From: Spirosoma pollinicola | GTDB taxonomy: Bacteria; Bacteroidota; Bacteroidia; Cytophagales; Spirosomataceae | Reading direction: 5' to 3' | Assembly: GCF_002831565.1 (NCBI RefSeq) | Contig: NZ_CP025096.1 | Coordinates: forward strand, 682,001-746,000 | Length of the DNA: 64,000 nt | Shown: positions 25,987 to 34,527 of the stretch, one piece after another | How the letters are laid out: each line of letters starts with the position of its first letter | How positions within the stretch are numbered: the first letter of the stretch is position 1 | Notes under the pieces: generated by a model | What the model was told of the DNA's origin: nothing | The model's input: only the letters and a program-made list of their open reading frames with translations | Databases searched by the model: none | Program-made: the position numbers and the translations under genes

Positions 25987-26724
25987 ATGGCTCATATCAA
26001 CAATATAACATATGAGAAAAAAGCTAAGTCTCTTTGGCAACTTACAGAAAGAATGCGTTCTGTTTTATTTAAGGATGGAGAAGATAAATTTGAAGAGTCA
26101 CTAGCACCTAATCGTCTTTACAATATAGATATATTCAATAACAGTAAAATAGAACATCATATTGAAAGTGATATATTATTAGCTATTTTAATTTATAAAG
26201 TATTAAAGGAAAAAAGTGTATTAAATAGCCAAAAAATAATAGATTTTTACTTTGAAATTCTCTGCAATTCTATAATAGATAATGTAACAATACTAAGTAC
26301 CACAGCATTTGCAAAAAGTACTATAGCTGCAAGTACTGATATAGATTTAATATTTGCGTTAAATAAAATCAAAGCTAAGGGACGAGTTCTAAAAAAAGAT
26401 ACCCCTACTAATCAGAAAATCGACATATATACACCAGCGATCAAGACACTACGAGATATTGAAGTTTGTAAAAGAATACCCTTAGTTCGAAATGACTTAG
26501 CTTCATTTATTAATGAACGCTTAAAGTCATATTCCATAGAATTAAACTCCTTATTTAAAAAATCAGCTTATCCTTTTGTAATTTTTTGTTTTTTATATGA
26601 AAATCCACTTTCAGAGGTATATGTAGAAGTTTCGGATTTTTGGCAAGTTCATAAATTAGCTAGAACCATTAAAAATATTCATTCAGTGCTAGAATTAGAA
26701 GTACCTGATATTTGTGAGTCATAA
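25987..26724 (+). CDS. Unknown helical protein of the island
   Basis: A 245-residue, mostly alpha-helical protein without signal peptide or membrane segment. Readable stretches include KKAKSLWQLTERMRSVLF at the N-terminus and IESDILLAILIYKVLKEKS in the middle. No catalytic motif or family is recognised. It starts 46 bases after the long hairpin and is followed after 14 bases by a membrane-anchored protein gene on the same strand, so the two are likely co-expressed. Codon use is very AT-rich. Confidence 0.55.
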   Translation: MAHINNITYEKKAKSLWQLTERMRSVLFKDGEDKFEESLAPNRLYNIDIFNNSKIEHHIESDILLAILIYKVLKEKSVLNSQKIIDFYFEILCNSIIDNVTILSTTAFAKSTIAASTDIDLIFALNKIKAKGRVLKKDTPTNQKIDIYTPAIKTLRDIEVCKRIPLVRNDLASFINERLKSYSIELNSLFKKSAYPFVIFCFLYENPLSEVYVEVSDFWQVHKLARTIKNIHSVLELEVPDICES

Positions 26725-26738
26725 CTAATAATTAACTA

Positions 26739-27329
26739 ATGAGCATGAATTTATATTTTTTTTATATTGGCTTCTTAGTAATTATTGTTATTCTAAGGTT
26801 AGCTTACAACATCTCAAAAGAATCAAATCATAAAAATGATTTGCCGAGATTAAAGCTTCAAACTCCTATTAATACAGCTATAATTGATGAGAATCTAGAT
26901 TTAGTTATTGGAAAAATGTATGATGTAAAAAAGAACGGAATCTATTTATGGACATTCAGCAAGAAGATTACAGGAGAATGTATTAAATGTATTTCTTTAG
27001 TTTTAGTATTTAATACAGAAAAAGTCATTAAAGCTGAGTATGATGCTATACTCGAATTAGGAGGGGTTGGTGATCGTGAAATATTTACCAATATATCAAA
27101 TCAAGAGTTTAATAAAGATTCGCCCGACATAACTTCTTACAATTTGAATGGAAAAAATGTAAATGCTCGTTTCAGAATAGAAAAAGGCTCGTATCTAGAA
27201 ATTGATGGTTATATTACCACCTATGGTTTAAGTCTGAATATTATATATAGTGTTGTTGATTATATTCAAGGCGATATTAATAAAACGATGATGTATGAAA
27301 ATGCAAATTTCGAGTTTATTGAAGTTTAA
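26739..27329 (+). CDS. Membrane-anchored unknown protein
   Basis: A 196-residue protein with one N-terminal membrane segment (YFFYIGFLVIIVILRLAY) that probably serves as an anchor. The rest is a soluble domain of about 160 residues, predicted beta-rich (YDVKKNGIYLWTFSKKI; LEIDGYITTYGLSLNIIY). No family is recognised. It follows the unknown helical gene by 14 bases, and a 10-bp hairpin lies 25 bases after its stop. The anchored-plus-soluble pairing is seen in effector/inhibitor modules, but nothing here proves such a role. Confidence 0.55.
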   Translation: MSMNLYFFYIGFLVIIVILRLAYNISKESNHKNDLPRLKLQTPINTAIIDENLDLVIGKMYDVKKNGIYLWTFSKKITGECIKCISLVLVFNTEKVIKAEYDAILELGGVGDREIFTNISNQEFNKDSPDITSYNLNGKNVNARFRIEKGSYLEIDGYITTYGLSLNIIYSVVDYIQGDINKTMMYENANFEFIEV

Positions 27330-27353
27330 ATTCTACAGTTTTATACAAATAGG

Positions 27354-27386
27354 CATCAAATCTGATTACAGTCATTAGATTTGATG
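27354..27386 (+). terminator. Hairpin after the membrane-anchored protein gene
   Basis: A perfect 10-bp stem, CATCAAATCT (27354-27363) with AGATTTGATG (27377-27386), and a 13-base loop lie 25 bases after the stop codon. Confidence 0.5.
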
Positions 27387-27440
27387 ATTTAAATACTTTT
27401 ATTTAGTGACTATTACTCCTAAATATCATATACGTATGTT

Positions 27441-27566
27441 TTAACTCCCTGGTGTTAGAAATACGTCTATTACCCTCTAAGTCTCTTCCACACCGTTTGT
27501 TTATAAAAAGCAAAACCAATATCCTAAAAATTACACAGATTGTAAATTTTGCAAAGCTTACAATTT
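27441..27566. repeat. Island intergenic repeat, copy A, with 26-bp palindrome
   Basis: It shares an ordered set of blocks with copies B and C: a CTCCC-GG start, a pyrimidine-rich run, CCGTTTGTTTAT followed by purines, and a terminal palindrome at 27539-27564. The palindrome reads ATTGTAAATTTTGCAAAG plus CTTACAAT and has one mismatched pair. Similarity was judged by eye. Confidence 0.5.
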
Positions 27567-27843
27567 AATTTTTAAGCGCAAATGTCCTAATTATTAAAAT
27601 AAATTTATTTTAATATCATACCCCTACCTACTAATACTTAAGGCTTTCTTAATCCTATATCCTTTCAATCAGAGAAAAACTGTTTCAACACGCCAATAAC
27701 CAAAATTAACTTGAATATACTTATACGCTAATTTATGATCAAACTAAACTGTAAAGACTTACATTTCCTTAAATCTCATATAGCTATAGCTTACAAATGT
27801 ATTAGATATAAAAGCACTAAAATTGATATTAATATAAAAATCT

Positions 27844-28623
27844 TTATTTATTACTGTCAACATATTGCATAATTGTTGGTATAAGGTCATCAGAAGTTGT
27901 TGGCGTGAAAGCAGGGGATTGTGTTAAACAAATGAAATCATAATTGCCAGAACTATGAAAATTATTATATATTATCTGTTTAAAAGGAACGCAAGGCTCT
28001 AAATGTAGAGGAACACTTTCTTTGGCCGCCTTTATTAAATCTCCATAGAATATTAGCGTCTTCATTTGAGAAGGACTGTAACTTTTTAACTCTAAAGAGT
28101 TACTAGAAAAATCGAAATCTTTAAAGAAGAATCGTGGCAAGTCATTGAACCAGGCTTCATGATTAATATAATTAATAGTTGAAATCCAACGGCACGCAAT
28201 TGCAAATGAGAGAAAATTACCCGAGGTCAATCGCTTACTTTTACTCCGAATTTTTGGATAGTATCTCTTAAGGAGCGGCTGATTAAGAATATATGAAGAT
28301 ATATGGTAAAAGCTAAAATCTCCATAACCTAAATCTGCATGTGCATCAACGTGATCAATTGAAAATTGAAGTTCGAAGTTATGCTTCTCCTGTAAGGATC
28401 TAAGAAAGTAAAATAATTCATCATGATGAGTGAATAAATTACCAGGGATTTTCTCATTAGGGTTTAGCCCACAATTATTTTCCAGGAAATCTTTTACTTG
28501 TTTCTTTTCCCATGGAATGAATTTAGTTTTGTTCAACCTTCTTTTACCTTTTAACTTTTTATCTGTAGCCCTTTCATTGATAAAGAAATCAAGGTCAAGA
28601 TCTAAAATTTTTAATTCTATCAT
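27844..28623 (-). CDS. UPF0489 family protein (arginase-like fold predicted)
   Basis: A 259-residue protein matching the UPF0489 pattern: ILDLDLDFFIN at the N-terminus, FTHHDELFYFL, and the hallmark SIDHVDAHADLGYGD near residue 93. The D-A-H-x-D cluster resembles the metal-binding motif of ureohydrolases such as arginase and histone deacetylases. No biochemical function is established for the family to my knowledge. A leftward membrane coiled-coil gene lies 110 bases upstream in the same orientation. Confidence 0.75.
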   Translation of the reverse strand: MIELKILDLDLDFFINERATDKKLKGKRRLNKTKFIPWEKKQVKDFLENNCGLNPNEKIPGNLFTHHDELFYFLRSLQEKHNFELQFSIDHVDAHADLGYGDFSFYHISSYILNQPLLKRYYPKIRSKSKRLTSGNFLSFAIACRWISTINYINHEAWFNDLPRFFFKDFDFSSNSLELKSYSPSQMKTLIFYGDLIKAAKESVPLHLEPCVPFKQIIYNNFHSSGNYDFICLTQSPAFTPTTSDDLIPTIMQYVDSNK

Positions 28624-28733
28624 AACTATTTAAAAAAAGGCTAATATGCAAATTTTATAAACGTTACAAAGTATAATTGAAAAACGAATTCAAGAGCAAT
28701 AATTGTACGATTATTTAAGTAAAAATGTAAATT

Positions 28734-29447
28734 CTACTTTACAGAAAGTATATTGCGAAATTGGCTTTGAAGATTTGACAAAATAGGAGGTATAACTTCT
28801 TGAGTTTTTTTTCTAACCTCATCAAGTAAACCTTTTTTAATTAAAAACTCTGTATTGCCGTAGTTCTTACTGTCAAGGTAATCCCAGTGTACGTCTCTGT
28901 AAAGATTACTAAGATTGTCAATATCTACACATATTGATTCACTAAAAAATATTCTGTTATCAGTAAAGAACTCAATAAATGCGTTAAAATCTTTTGTAGC
29001 CTTATTTATTCGCTCTTGCTCCTCCTTTTCAGAATCTGATACAACAAACTTCATAAGTGCGGTCATATCATTAAAAGATCGATTTAACCTAGAAATGAGT
29101 TTGTACAATTCGGCGATAACCAGACTTTGCTTTTCATAAAGCTTTGAAGTTTTTAAATTGATAAGATTTAGCTCACTTTTATGAGTTTCTAGTAGTCTAT
29201 TCAAGTTATTCTTATAAACTTCTGTTTTTTCTGCTAATTCATTCCTGTACATTTCAAGCTGTTTATTAAGATCTAATCTATTATTTTCTAAAGATTTACT
29301 TAGTTCTAATTTTTTAACCTCAATAGCTTCTCCAAAAAAGTAAACGATGAGCTGTCTACCAAGAAAAATGACAATCAATAATACAACCGCTACAGGTACA
29401 GTACTTACTCCTAACTCTGCTAGGAATGGAATCCATCTAAAATCCAT
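28734..29447 (-). CDS. Membrane-anchored coiled-coil protein
   Basis: A 237-residue protein with one N-terminal membrane segment (VPVAVVLLIVIFLGRQLIVY). About 100 residues of coiled coil with heptad-like Leu/Lys/Glu spacing follow (ELSKSLENNRLDLNKQLEMY). The C-terminal domain is helical (residues about 120-237). No family is recognised. Same orientation and proximity suggest co-transcription with the UPF0489 gene downstream. Confidence 0.65.
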   Translation of the reverse strand: MDFRWIPFLAELGVSTVPVAVVLLIVIFLGRQLIVYFFGEAIEVKKLELSKSLENNRLDLNKQLEMYRNELAEKTEVYKNNLNRLLETHKSELNLINLKTSKLYEKQSLVIAELYKLISRLNRSFNDMTALMKFVVSDSEKEEQERINKATKDFNAFIEFFTDNRIFFSESICVDIDNLSNLYRDVHWDYLDSKNYGNTEFLIKKGLLDEVRKKTQEVIPPILSNLQSQFRNILSVK

Positions 29448-29726
29448 TTTAAATATGTTTAATTACAAATATATAACAATTATTAATTCTAGGCCATAAA
29501 TTTAGAAGCAAAAAAATTGGTTTTGATATCGACTTAATTAGTTACAGTCATTATCTTAAATCCGTTTTCTGTTGGATTTTAACGTAACGAGCTTTTAGTT
29601 GGCTTACGCGTCGTCAGGTGAACGAGTAGTAAACATTGCGTATAGCTATAGACTTAAGTAAATCTGATAACTGATAGTCTTTTTTCCAAAAACTGTATGC
29701 CTCTAGTCTTATATATGTCTATATAA

Positions 29727-29850
29727 GACTCCCCGGTTTTAATTACCTCCCTAGCCCTAATTTTTACATTCATCTACCCCCTCTGTTTATTAGGCAGAAA
29801 ATGAGCTTTTTTAAAATTGCATAGATTGTAAACTTTGCAAAGTTTACAAT
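29727..29850. repeat. Island intergenic repeat, copy B, with perfect 26-bp palindrome
   Basis: It begins GACTCCCCGGTTTTAATTAC, continues with a pyrimidine-rich run (CTACCCCCTCTGTTTAT), then TAGGCAGAAAA, and ends with a perfect palindrome at 29825-29850 (half-site ATTGTAAACTTTG). Blocks match copy C closely (CTCCCC, TAATTAC, CCCCC, GTTTAT, AGGCAGAAAA) and copy A more loosely. Confidence 0.6.
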
Positions 29851-30198
29851 TAGATGTTTAGTGCACAATCTGCTAGGCTGCTGAAGCTAATTATTTGAAT
29901 TTCAAGCTCTTATTTCCAATTTCTGAAGCTCTGTCAAAGCTATTGTCTTTGGGCTAGTGTAAAATTGATCTAGCGTGCTGGTGGTTACTTCAAAGATTTC
30001 CCTTTAATCCATATTGAGCGTATCAAAGCTATTTTTATAATGGTGGCTTAGTAAACAGAACAAATTTAGATCTGATTGTCGATTGAGGTCAATTTTATAA
30101 GTGCTGGTTATTCCATATCAAGGTAGGGTGAATAACTAAGTTAAATTTTTTACTTTCATTATTTGTAACTGGATGCTAACAAATGAATTTTGATTTCC

Positions 30199-30222
30199 AA
30201 AACGGGAATTTTCCCGTTTTTT
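30199..30222. terminator. Hairpin with T-run upstream of the astacin gene
   Basis: AAAACGGGAA (30199-30208) pairs with TTCCCGTTTT (30211-30220) and is followed by two more T. No intact rightward gene precedes it, so it may be left from a lost gene or insulate the downstream operon. Confidence 0.5.
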
Positions 30223-30267
30223 AGCAGGTTGCATTATGCGATATTGCGGTGAAATTATCAATCAGCT

Positions 30268-31191
30268 ATGAACAAATTATTAATCTCTTATTTGCTATTC
30301 CTATTTGCATGTTCAAATAAAAGGGAAGGCCAAGAAAATAGTTCCATAGACTCTGTTGTCAGTTTATCATCCGTTCATAGTAAAGGAGATTCTATACATG
30401 ACGAAGCGGACGATGTGACTAATAATTTTTATGAAGGGTACTTAATGGAGAACCCAACTGAAGATTCAATAAAAATATTACTTAATGGAGATCCTGACAC
30501 TACAATATTATACGGACAAAAATATAAGGGGCAATTTTTGTTTGAAGGAGATATTCTAATTGACTACCCCGATACGAATGCAATGGGCTTGGCTGAAGGA
30601 ATTACTACTATGAGTCGAAAGTGGTCAAAGCCGAATGGCGTTCTGACTATCCCTTATGAAATAGCTCCAAACTTCCCTGATCCTGACAGAACTAAGCAAG
30701 CAATGGATATGTGGTCAAAAGAGGTAGGTGTTGTTTTTAGAAAAAGAAAAAGTACAGACCCTCATTCTATATTTTTTGTAGAGACATCTGAAGGCTGTTT
30801 TGTAAACCAAGTAGGAAGATCAGGCGGAGAACAGCCTGTTAGCCTTTCATCCGAATGCAAGGTAGGTAACATAGCTCATGAAATTGGCCATATTTTAGGG
30901 CTGTTTCATGAGCAGTCGCGCTCTGACAGGGATAAATATGTAGAAATTGATCCAAAACAAGCAGGAGGACGAGCTTCTCAGTACAAATTCGCAAAGGACA
31001 CAGACCCAAATGGCCGTCCAATGGATATGGGTAATTATGATTTCAATTCTATTATGCACTATCCCGAGAGAAGTTATTTTCGCGTTAAACAACCTTATCG
31101 AGTTAAACTCAATTTCGGCATTCCTGGACAGAGAGACAGTTTAAGTCAAGGCGATATTAAAGCAATTAAAGCGATGTATTCACTCCCATGA
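30268..31191 (+). CDS. Astacin-like (M12A) metalloprotease lipoprotein
   Basis: A 307-residue protein with a lipoprotein signal (LLISYLLFLFACS, Cys followed by Asn). The catalytic zinc motif is complete: HEIGHILGLFHEQSRSD at residues 204-220, the astacin HExxHxxGxxHE pattern with an extra Arg/Ser/Asp match. The Met-turn SIMHYP is at 261-266, with Tyr265 as the expected fifth ligand. About 110 residues precede the protease domain as a possible propeptide. It is predicted to be anchored outside the cytoplasm. The stop overlaps the start of the next gene (ATGA), so translation of the two is coupled. Confidence 0.88.
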   Translation: MNKLLISYLLFLFACSNKREGQENSSIDSVVSLSSVHSKGDSIHDEADDVTNNFYEGYLMENPTEDSIKILLNGDPDTTILYGQKYKGQFLFEGDILIDYPDTNAMGLAEGITTMSRKWSKPNGVLTIPYEIAPNFPDPDRTKQAMDMWSKEVGVVFRKRKSTDPHSIFFVETSEGCFVNQVGRSGGEQPVSLSSECKVGNIAHEIGHILGLFHEQSRSDRDKYVEIDPKQAGGRASQYKFAKDTDPNGRPMDMGNYDFNSIMHYPERSYFRVKQPYRVKLNFGIPGQRDSLSQGDIKAIKAMYSLP

Positions 31192-32249
31192 AATTACTAT
31201 TATTTACCTTATCGTGCTTATTTGTGTCAATTTGTTTAAGAGGGCAAGATAACTGTTCACGGTTACAATTTTGTAGTCATGCATCCTCAGATATTACAAC
31301 TAATAGAGTACGAACTTATTTAAATATGCCCTCTCGCAGCGATTTGATACAAAATGTAAATAATGCACAAAAAATTGTCAATAGAATTCTTTGCCTTGCT
31401 AAATCATCTTCTGTAGCTATAGCTGTTAGAGCTGCTCCATGTCCAAACGCAATTGCTGTTAACTGTGCTGATAAAAAGTATATACTGTTTAGTACAGACT
31501 ATTTAGAGCAAGTTATGAATTCAGCCGATAGTAGTGTAATATATGGAATTTTTGCCCATGAGGTTGGGCATCTCATCAGGGGCGACGCCTGGCTTGGGGG
31601 AAATAGGAAGCATGAAGCCGAGTTAAATGCGGATAAATTTGCGGGCCATATAATGGGACTAGTAAATTTCCCAAAGCAAGTTGCAATTTCTACATTAACT
31701 AATGTGAATGTGGACTCTACTAAAACACATCCTGCAAAAGTAAAGCGCGAATTAAAGATTGAAGAGGGGTGGATTAATGGACAAGCGAATCGTAAAAAAA
31801 TTGATACTACTTCATTAGAGTACATTATGGCCTGTAAATTAGATTCAGACAGCCCATTTAGAATTAGTTATGGATCACTTATTGAGTCTAAGAATAGCCA
31901 TAAACTTTACCAAGTGCAATGTGCTATTCAAGGCGATAGCGGTAAGTTGAAAACGATTAAAAGTATTACGTACTTTCTTCACCCTTACTATTTTGAGGAA
32001 AATTCGTTGAGATATGAAGGTAATCAAGTATTACCGTTAGAAATTTGGGGATCGTTCGAATTAAGAGCATCTGTAGTTTGTGTAGAGGATGGGGTTACCA
32101 ATGAGTATTTATTAGGAGAAACCATACTTGTTATTGATAAAAAAACAGGCAAAAGGGTAACAAAATTAGATATCACCGATGTATATGCTGATGATATCGC
32201 TACTGATAGTAGAAGAGAAAAAAAAGTTCGGCTAATGCCACATAATTAG
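31188..32249 (+). CDS. Exported M48-like metallopeptidase with C-terminal prokaryotic YEATS-like domain
   Basis: A 353-residue protein with a signal peptide (LLLFTLSCLFVSICLRGQ). The mature start has a Cys-rich segment (CSRLQFCSHASSD) shared with its paralogue at 33151. The peptidase core shows FAHEVGHLIRGD (zinc His124, Glu125, His128) and HEAELNADKFAGH (likely third ligand Glu145, with Asp149). From about residue 235 a beta domain reads ITYFLHPYYF ... LEIWGSFELRASVVCVEDG, which resembles prokaryotic YEATS (pYEATS) domains; this is recognition by eye and needs a profile search. Coupled to the astacin gene by a 4-base overlap. Confidence 0.72.
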   Translation: MKLLLFTLSCLFVSICLRGQDNCSRLQFCSHASSDITTNRVRTYLNMPSRSDLIQNVNNAQKIVNRILCLAKSSSVAIAVRAAPCPNAIAVNCADKKYILFSTDYLEQVMNSADSSVIYGIFAHEVGHLIRGDAWLGGNRKHEAELNADKFAGHIMGLVNFPKQVAISTLTNVNVDSTKTHPAKVKRELKIEEGWINGQANRKKIDTTSLEYIMACKLDSDSPFRISYGSLIESKNSHKLYQVQCAIQGDSGKLKTIKSITYFLHPYYFEENSLRYEGNQVLPLEIWGSFELRASVVCVEDGVTNEYLLGETILVIDKKTGKRVTKLDITDVYADDIATDSRREKKVRLMPHN

Positions 32250-32276
32250 TATTCACATTCAAAATAAATCAAAACA

Positions 32277-32978
32277 ATGTTCAAAACATTTTCCTTTGTT
32301 ATAGTAGTAAGCCTTTTAACTTTAAGCTGTAAGAATGACTCAGATCAAGAACCTACAGAGCAGGAAGCGCAGGCTACTTTTGATGCTATAAAAGCAGATC
32401 CTTTATTAGGTTCAGTGCCTAAATTTAAGGAAAGCATAAATGATTCGGATTCGTCACAACTTGCTCACCTCGTAAATGAAGCAGCTCCAGTTTGTTCTGC
32501 TCCACAAAGCATTAGTAGCCTAAATAGTGGAACAGATTTCAAGGTCTACAAATTTGACAAAGATTTAGCGGCTAGTGCAACAGCTATGGGATTTACTGGC
32601 AGCATCGGAAAGAAAGAGATGGTATTTATCGAAGACTATATCCGATACAGTTTCGTAAACTGTGCTGGTAAACGGGTTAAAATGGGTATAGGATTAAGAT
32701 GCTTTATTCATGTGAAAAGCCTCAGGGGAAAACTTGCAACAACATCATTACCTTCAGTCGCAGCAAGTGTTGAATTAGGTAGGGCTAATGCATCTTTTGA
32801 ACTTAAAGCTTTGGGATTCGGCATTGATGGTGATGTATTAGCAGATGGCCTACAATCCTCAGCCGGAGAATATAATGTTGACAATTTTGGGAAACTTGCC
32901 GTTACTTTCAATAACACTCTCAAACTACTTAAATCAGGCAGTAATCTTAATATTAGCCCTGTTGAATTGCCCGAATAA
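32277..32978 (+). CDS. Unknown lipoprotein of the protease cluster
   Basis: A 233-residue lipoprotein (FVIVVSLLTLSCKND lipobox). The mature sequence has a Glu-rich stretch (EPTEQEAQATFDAI) and later a C-terminal beta-rich region rich in Gly and Ala (ASFELKALGFGIDGDVLADG). A Cys pair (CSAPQS and NCAGKR) may form a disulfide. No family is recognised. It sits 27 bases after one M48-like gene and before the other, so it is likely a partner or substrate-binding component of the cluster. Confidence 0.6.
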   Translation: MFKTFSFVIVVSLLTLSCKNDSDQEPTEQEAQATFDAIKADPLLGSVPKFKESINDSDSSQLAHLVNEAAPVCSAPQSISSLNSGTDFKVYKFDKDLAASATAMGFTGSIGKKEMVFIEDYIRYSFVNCAGKRVKMGIGLRCFIHVKSLRGKLATTSLPSVAASVELGRANASFELKALGFGIDGDVLADGLQSSAGEYNVDNFGKLAVTFNNTLKLLKSGSNLNISPVELPE

Positions 32979-33078
32979 ATAATATTGCACACATGTTTGA
33001 AAATTCGGTAAGATCAGATTCTCGGTAATTAGGAATTAACCGTAACATACTAGTTTCAATTTTAACTGAGATGTGCCC

Positions 33079-33127
33079 AAGTAGTCATACTAATTTTACT
33101 TAGCTTGTAAGATTAGTGTGACTACTT
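33079..33127. terminator. Intercistronic hairpin between the lipoprotein and second M48-like gene
   Basis: Twenty-base arms (33079-33098 with 33108-33127) pair throughout if two G-U pairs are allowed, with a 9-base loop. It lies 24 bases before the next start codon and has no T-run. It may differentially stabilise parts of the transcript or attenuate the second peptidase gene. Confidence 0.55.
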
Positions 33128-33150
33128 AATAGTACTTAATATTCTTATCT

Positions 33151-34527
33151 ATGAGAAAGCTATTTCTCCTCATGACTTGCATTTTAGCACCGATTTATGT
33201 GGCTGGGCAAGGATATTGCGATAGATTAGAGTTCTGTAGTCATTCTTCATCAGATATGACATTTGAGCAAGTGAAAAGTTTTTTTAGCGACAACGTTGCT
33301 AAGCCTTCAATAGAATCTGGTCGAAGGATATACAATCTAGGATCCTCTACAGAGTCAAGGACTCCTCCATCACCACATTTAGTTTCGAAAAAAGAGCATA
33401 GAAAGCAACCCCTTGACCCAAATGGAGCGGCCCCTGTACGTGGAGCTATTTCTGAGAATTCTATACTAAATATTCCTTCCCAAAACCGTATTTTAGAAAA
33501 TATTAATACTGCACAAAGGATTGTAAATCGAATATTATGCTTGACCAACAATCCTGACATCAAAATAAATGTGAATACACATAGGAATTGTCAAAACGCA
33601 GTCGCAGTTCATTGTATAGAAGGAGATTATATTTTTTATAGTACAACTTATTTAGAAAAATTAATGAGTTCCGCAGATAGTAATATAGTATATGGAATTT
33701 TTGCGCATGAGGTTGGGCATCTTATAAGAGGAGATGCTTGGATTGGAAAAGAAAAAAGGCACCAAGCCGAGCTTAACGCCGACAAATTCGCGGGGCATAT
33801 AATGGGTCTGATGAATTTACCACAGGAAATAGCTATCGCGTCGTTAAACGACGTTGATGTAAATATTACCAAAACACATCCTGCAAAAATTAAACGTGAA
33901 GCAATAATTGTTAAAGGGTGGTTAGAAGGGCAGGCAAATCGTAAAAAAATTAACTCTGCTTCAGTAGCTTATCTTATGGAGTGTAAATCAGATGATGATA
34001 GTCCTTTTAGAATATACTATCTAATGCAAGGTAAATCTGAACAAAAGACAGGTTTTTATAATATTGCATGTCAAATTGTGGGCACTCCTGAAAAACTAAG
34101 AACTATAAAAAAAGTTACATATTATTTACATCCTTCTTCTTTCGAGAAGAATTCAGTAAAGTACAAAGGTAATCAAGTCCTATCCTTGGAAATATGGGGA
34201 TCTTTTGAACTTAGAGCATCAGTTGTTTGTGAGGAAGATGGTATTGTAAACGAGTACCAGTTGCAAGAAAATTTAGCTATTACAGATGGAAAAGGTAGAT
34301 CAGTAGATAAAGGATTTGTGCCAGATGTGTATATCGATAATATTGATTTCATGGATAAAAAAGAAGCTAAAATTTCTTTGGTGCCTTTAGTGAAGGAGGT
34401 TAACTTTCCCTCTAAGCTCCTCCGCCCTTCAAAGAGATCAAGAATTAAATCAAAACCAGAAATGTCACCAAACGAGGAAAATATTTTTGTGGATCCTACA
34501 AATACTAAACCGCCTAAAGATTTATGA
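33151..34527 (+). CDS. Second exported M48-like metallopeptidase with YEATS-like domain
   Basis: A 458-residue paralogue of the protein at 31188. It shares the signal peptide type, the CDRLEFCSHSSSD segment, the zinc motif FAHEVGHLIRGD (His186, Glu187, His190), HQAELNADKFAGH, and the C-terminal beta domain (VTYYLHPSSF ... LEIWGSFELRASVVCEEDG). It differs by a Pro/Ser/Arg-rich insertion of about 65 residues (roughly 52-115) between the Cys-rich start and the peptidase core, and by a Pro/Lys-rich C-terminal tail of about 50 residues. This indicates tandem duplication followed by divergence. Confidence 0.72.
   Translation: MRKLFLLMTCILAPIYVAGQGYCDRLEFCSHSSSDMTFEQVKSFFSDNVAKPSIESGRRIYNLGSSTESRTPPSPHLVSKKEHRKQPLDPNGAAPVRGAISENSILNIPSQNRILENINTAQRIVNRILCLTNNPDIKINVNTHRNCQNAVAVHCIEGDYIFYSTTYLEKLMSSADSNIVYGIFAHEVGHLIRGDAWIGKEKRHQAELNADKFAGHIMGLMNLPQEIAIASLNDVDVNITKTHPAKIKREAIIVKGWLEGQANRKKINSASVAYLMECKSDDDSPFRIYYLMQGKSEQKTGFYNIACQIVGTPEKLRTIKKVTYYLHPSSFEKNSVKYKGNQVLSLEIWGSFELRASVVCEEDGIVNEYQLQENLAITDGKGRSVDKGFVPDVYIDNIDFMDKKEAKISLVPLVKEVNFPSKLLRPSKRSRIKSKPEMSPNEENIFVDPTNTKPPKDL

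Larger units (their letters stand above)
27330..27843. other. AT-rich intergenic region with repeat copy A
   Basis: No gene was seen between the convergent ends at 27329 and 27844. It contains a terminator-like hairpin (27354-27386) and a diverged copy of the island segment repeat (27441-27566). Confidence 0.6.
29448..30267. other. Long intergenic region with repeat copy B and a possible coding remnant
   Basis: No intact gene was seen. It contains a hairpin AGTCTTATATA/TATATAAGACT (29705-29730), repeat copy B (29727-29850), and a terminator-like hairpin at 30199-30222. Between roughly 29905 and 30115 the minus strand has a coding-like frame (SHHYKNSFDTLNMD, stop, REIFEVTTSTLDQFY) interrupted by one stop codon. 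It may be the remnant of a lost gene, with low confidence. Confidence 0.5.

Noticed and set aside
25987..27329. Toxin-antitoxin pair
   Set aside because: Two adjacent small genes fit superficially, but neither resembles a known toxin or antitoxin, both are larger than typical antitoxins, and the second has a membrane anchor.
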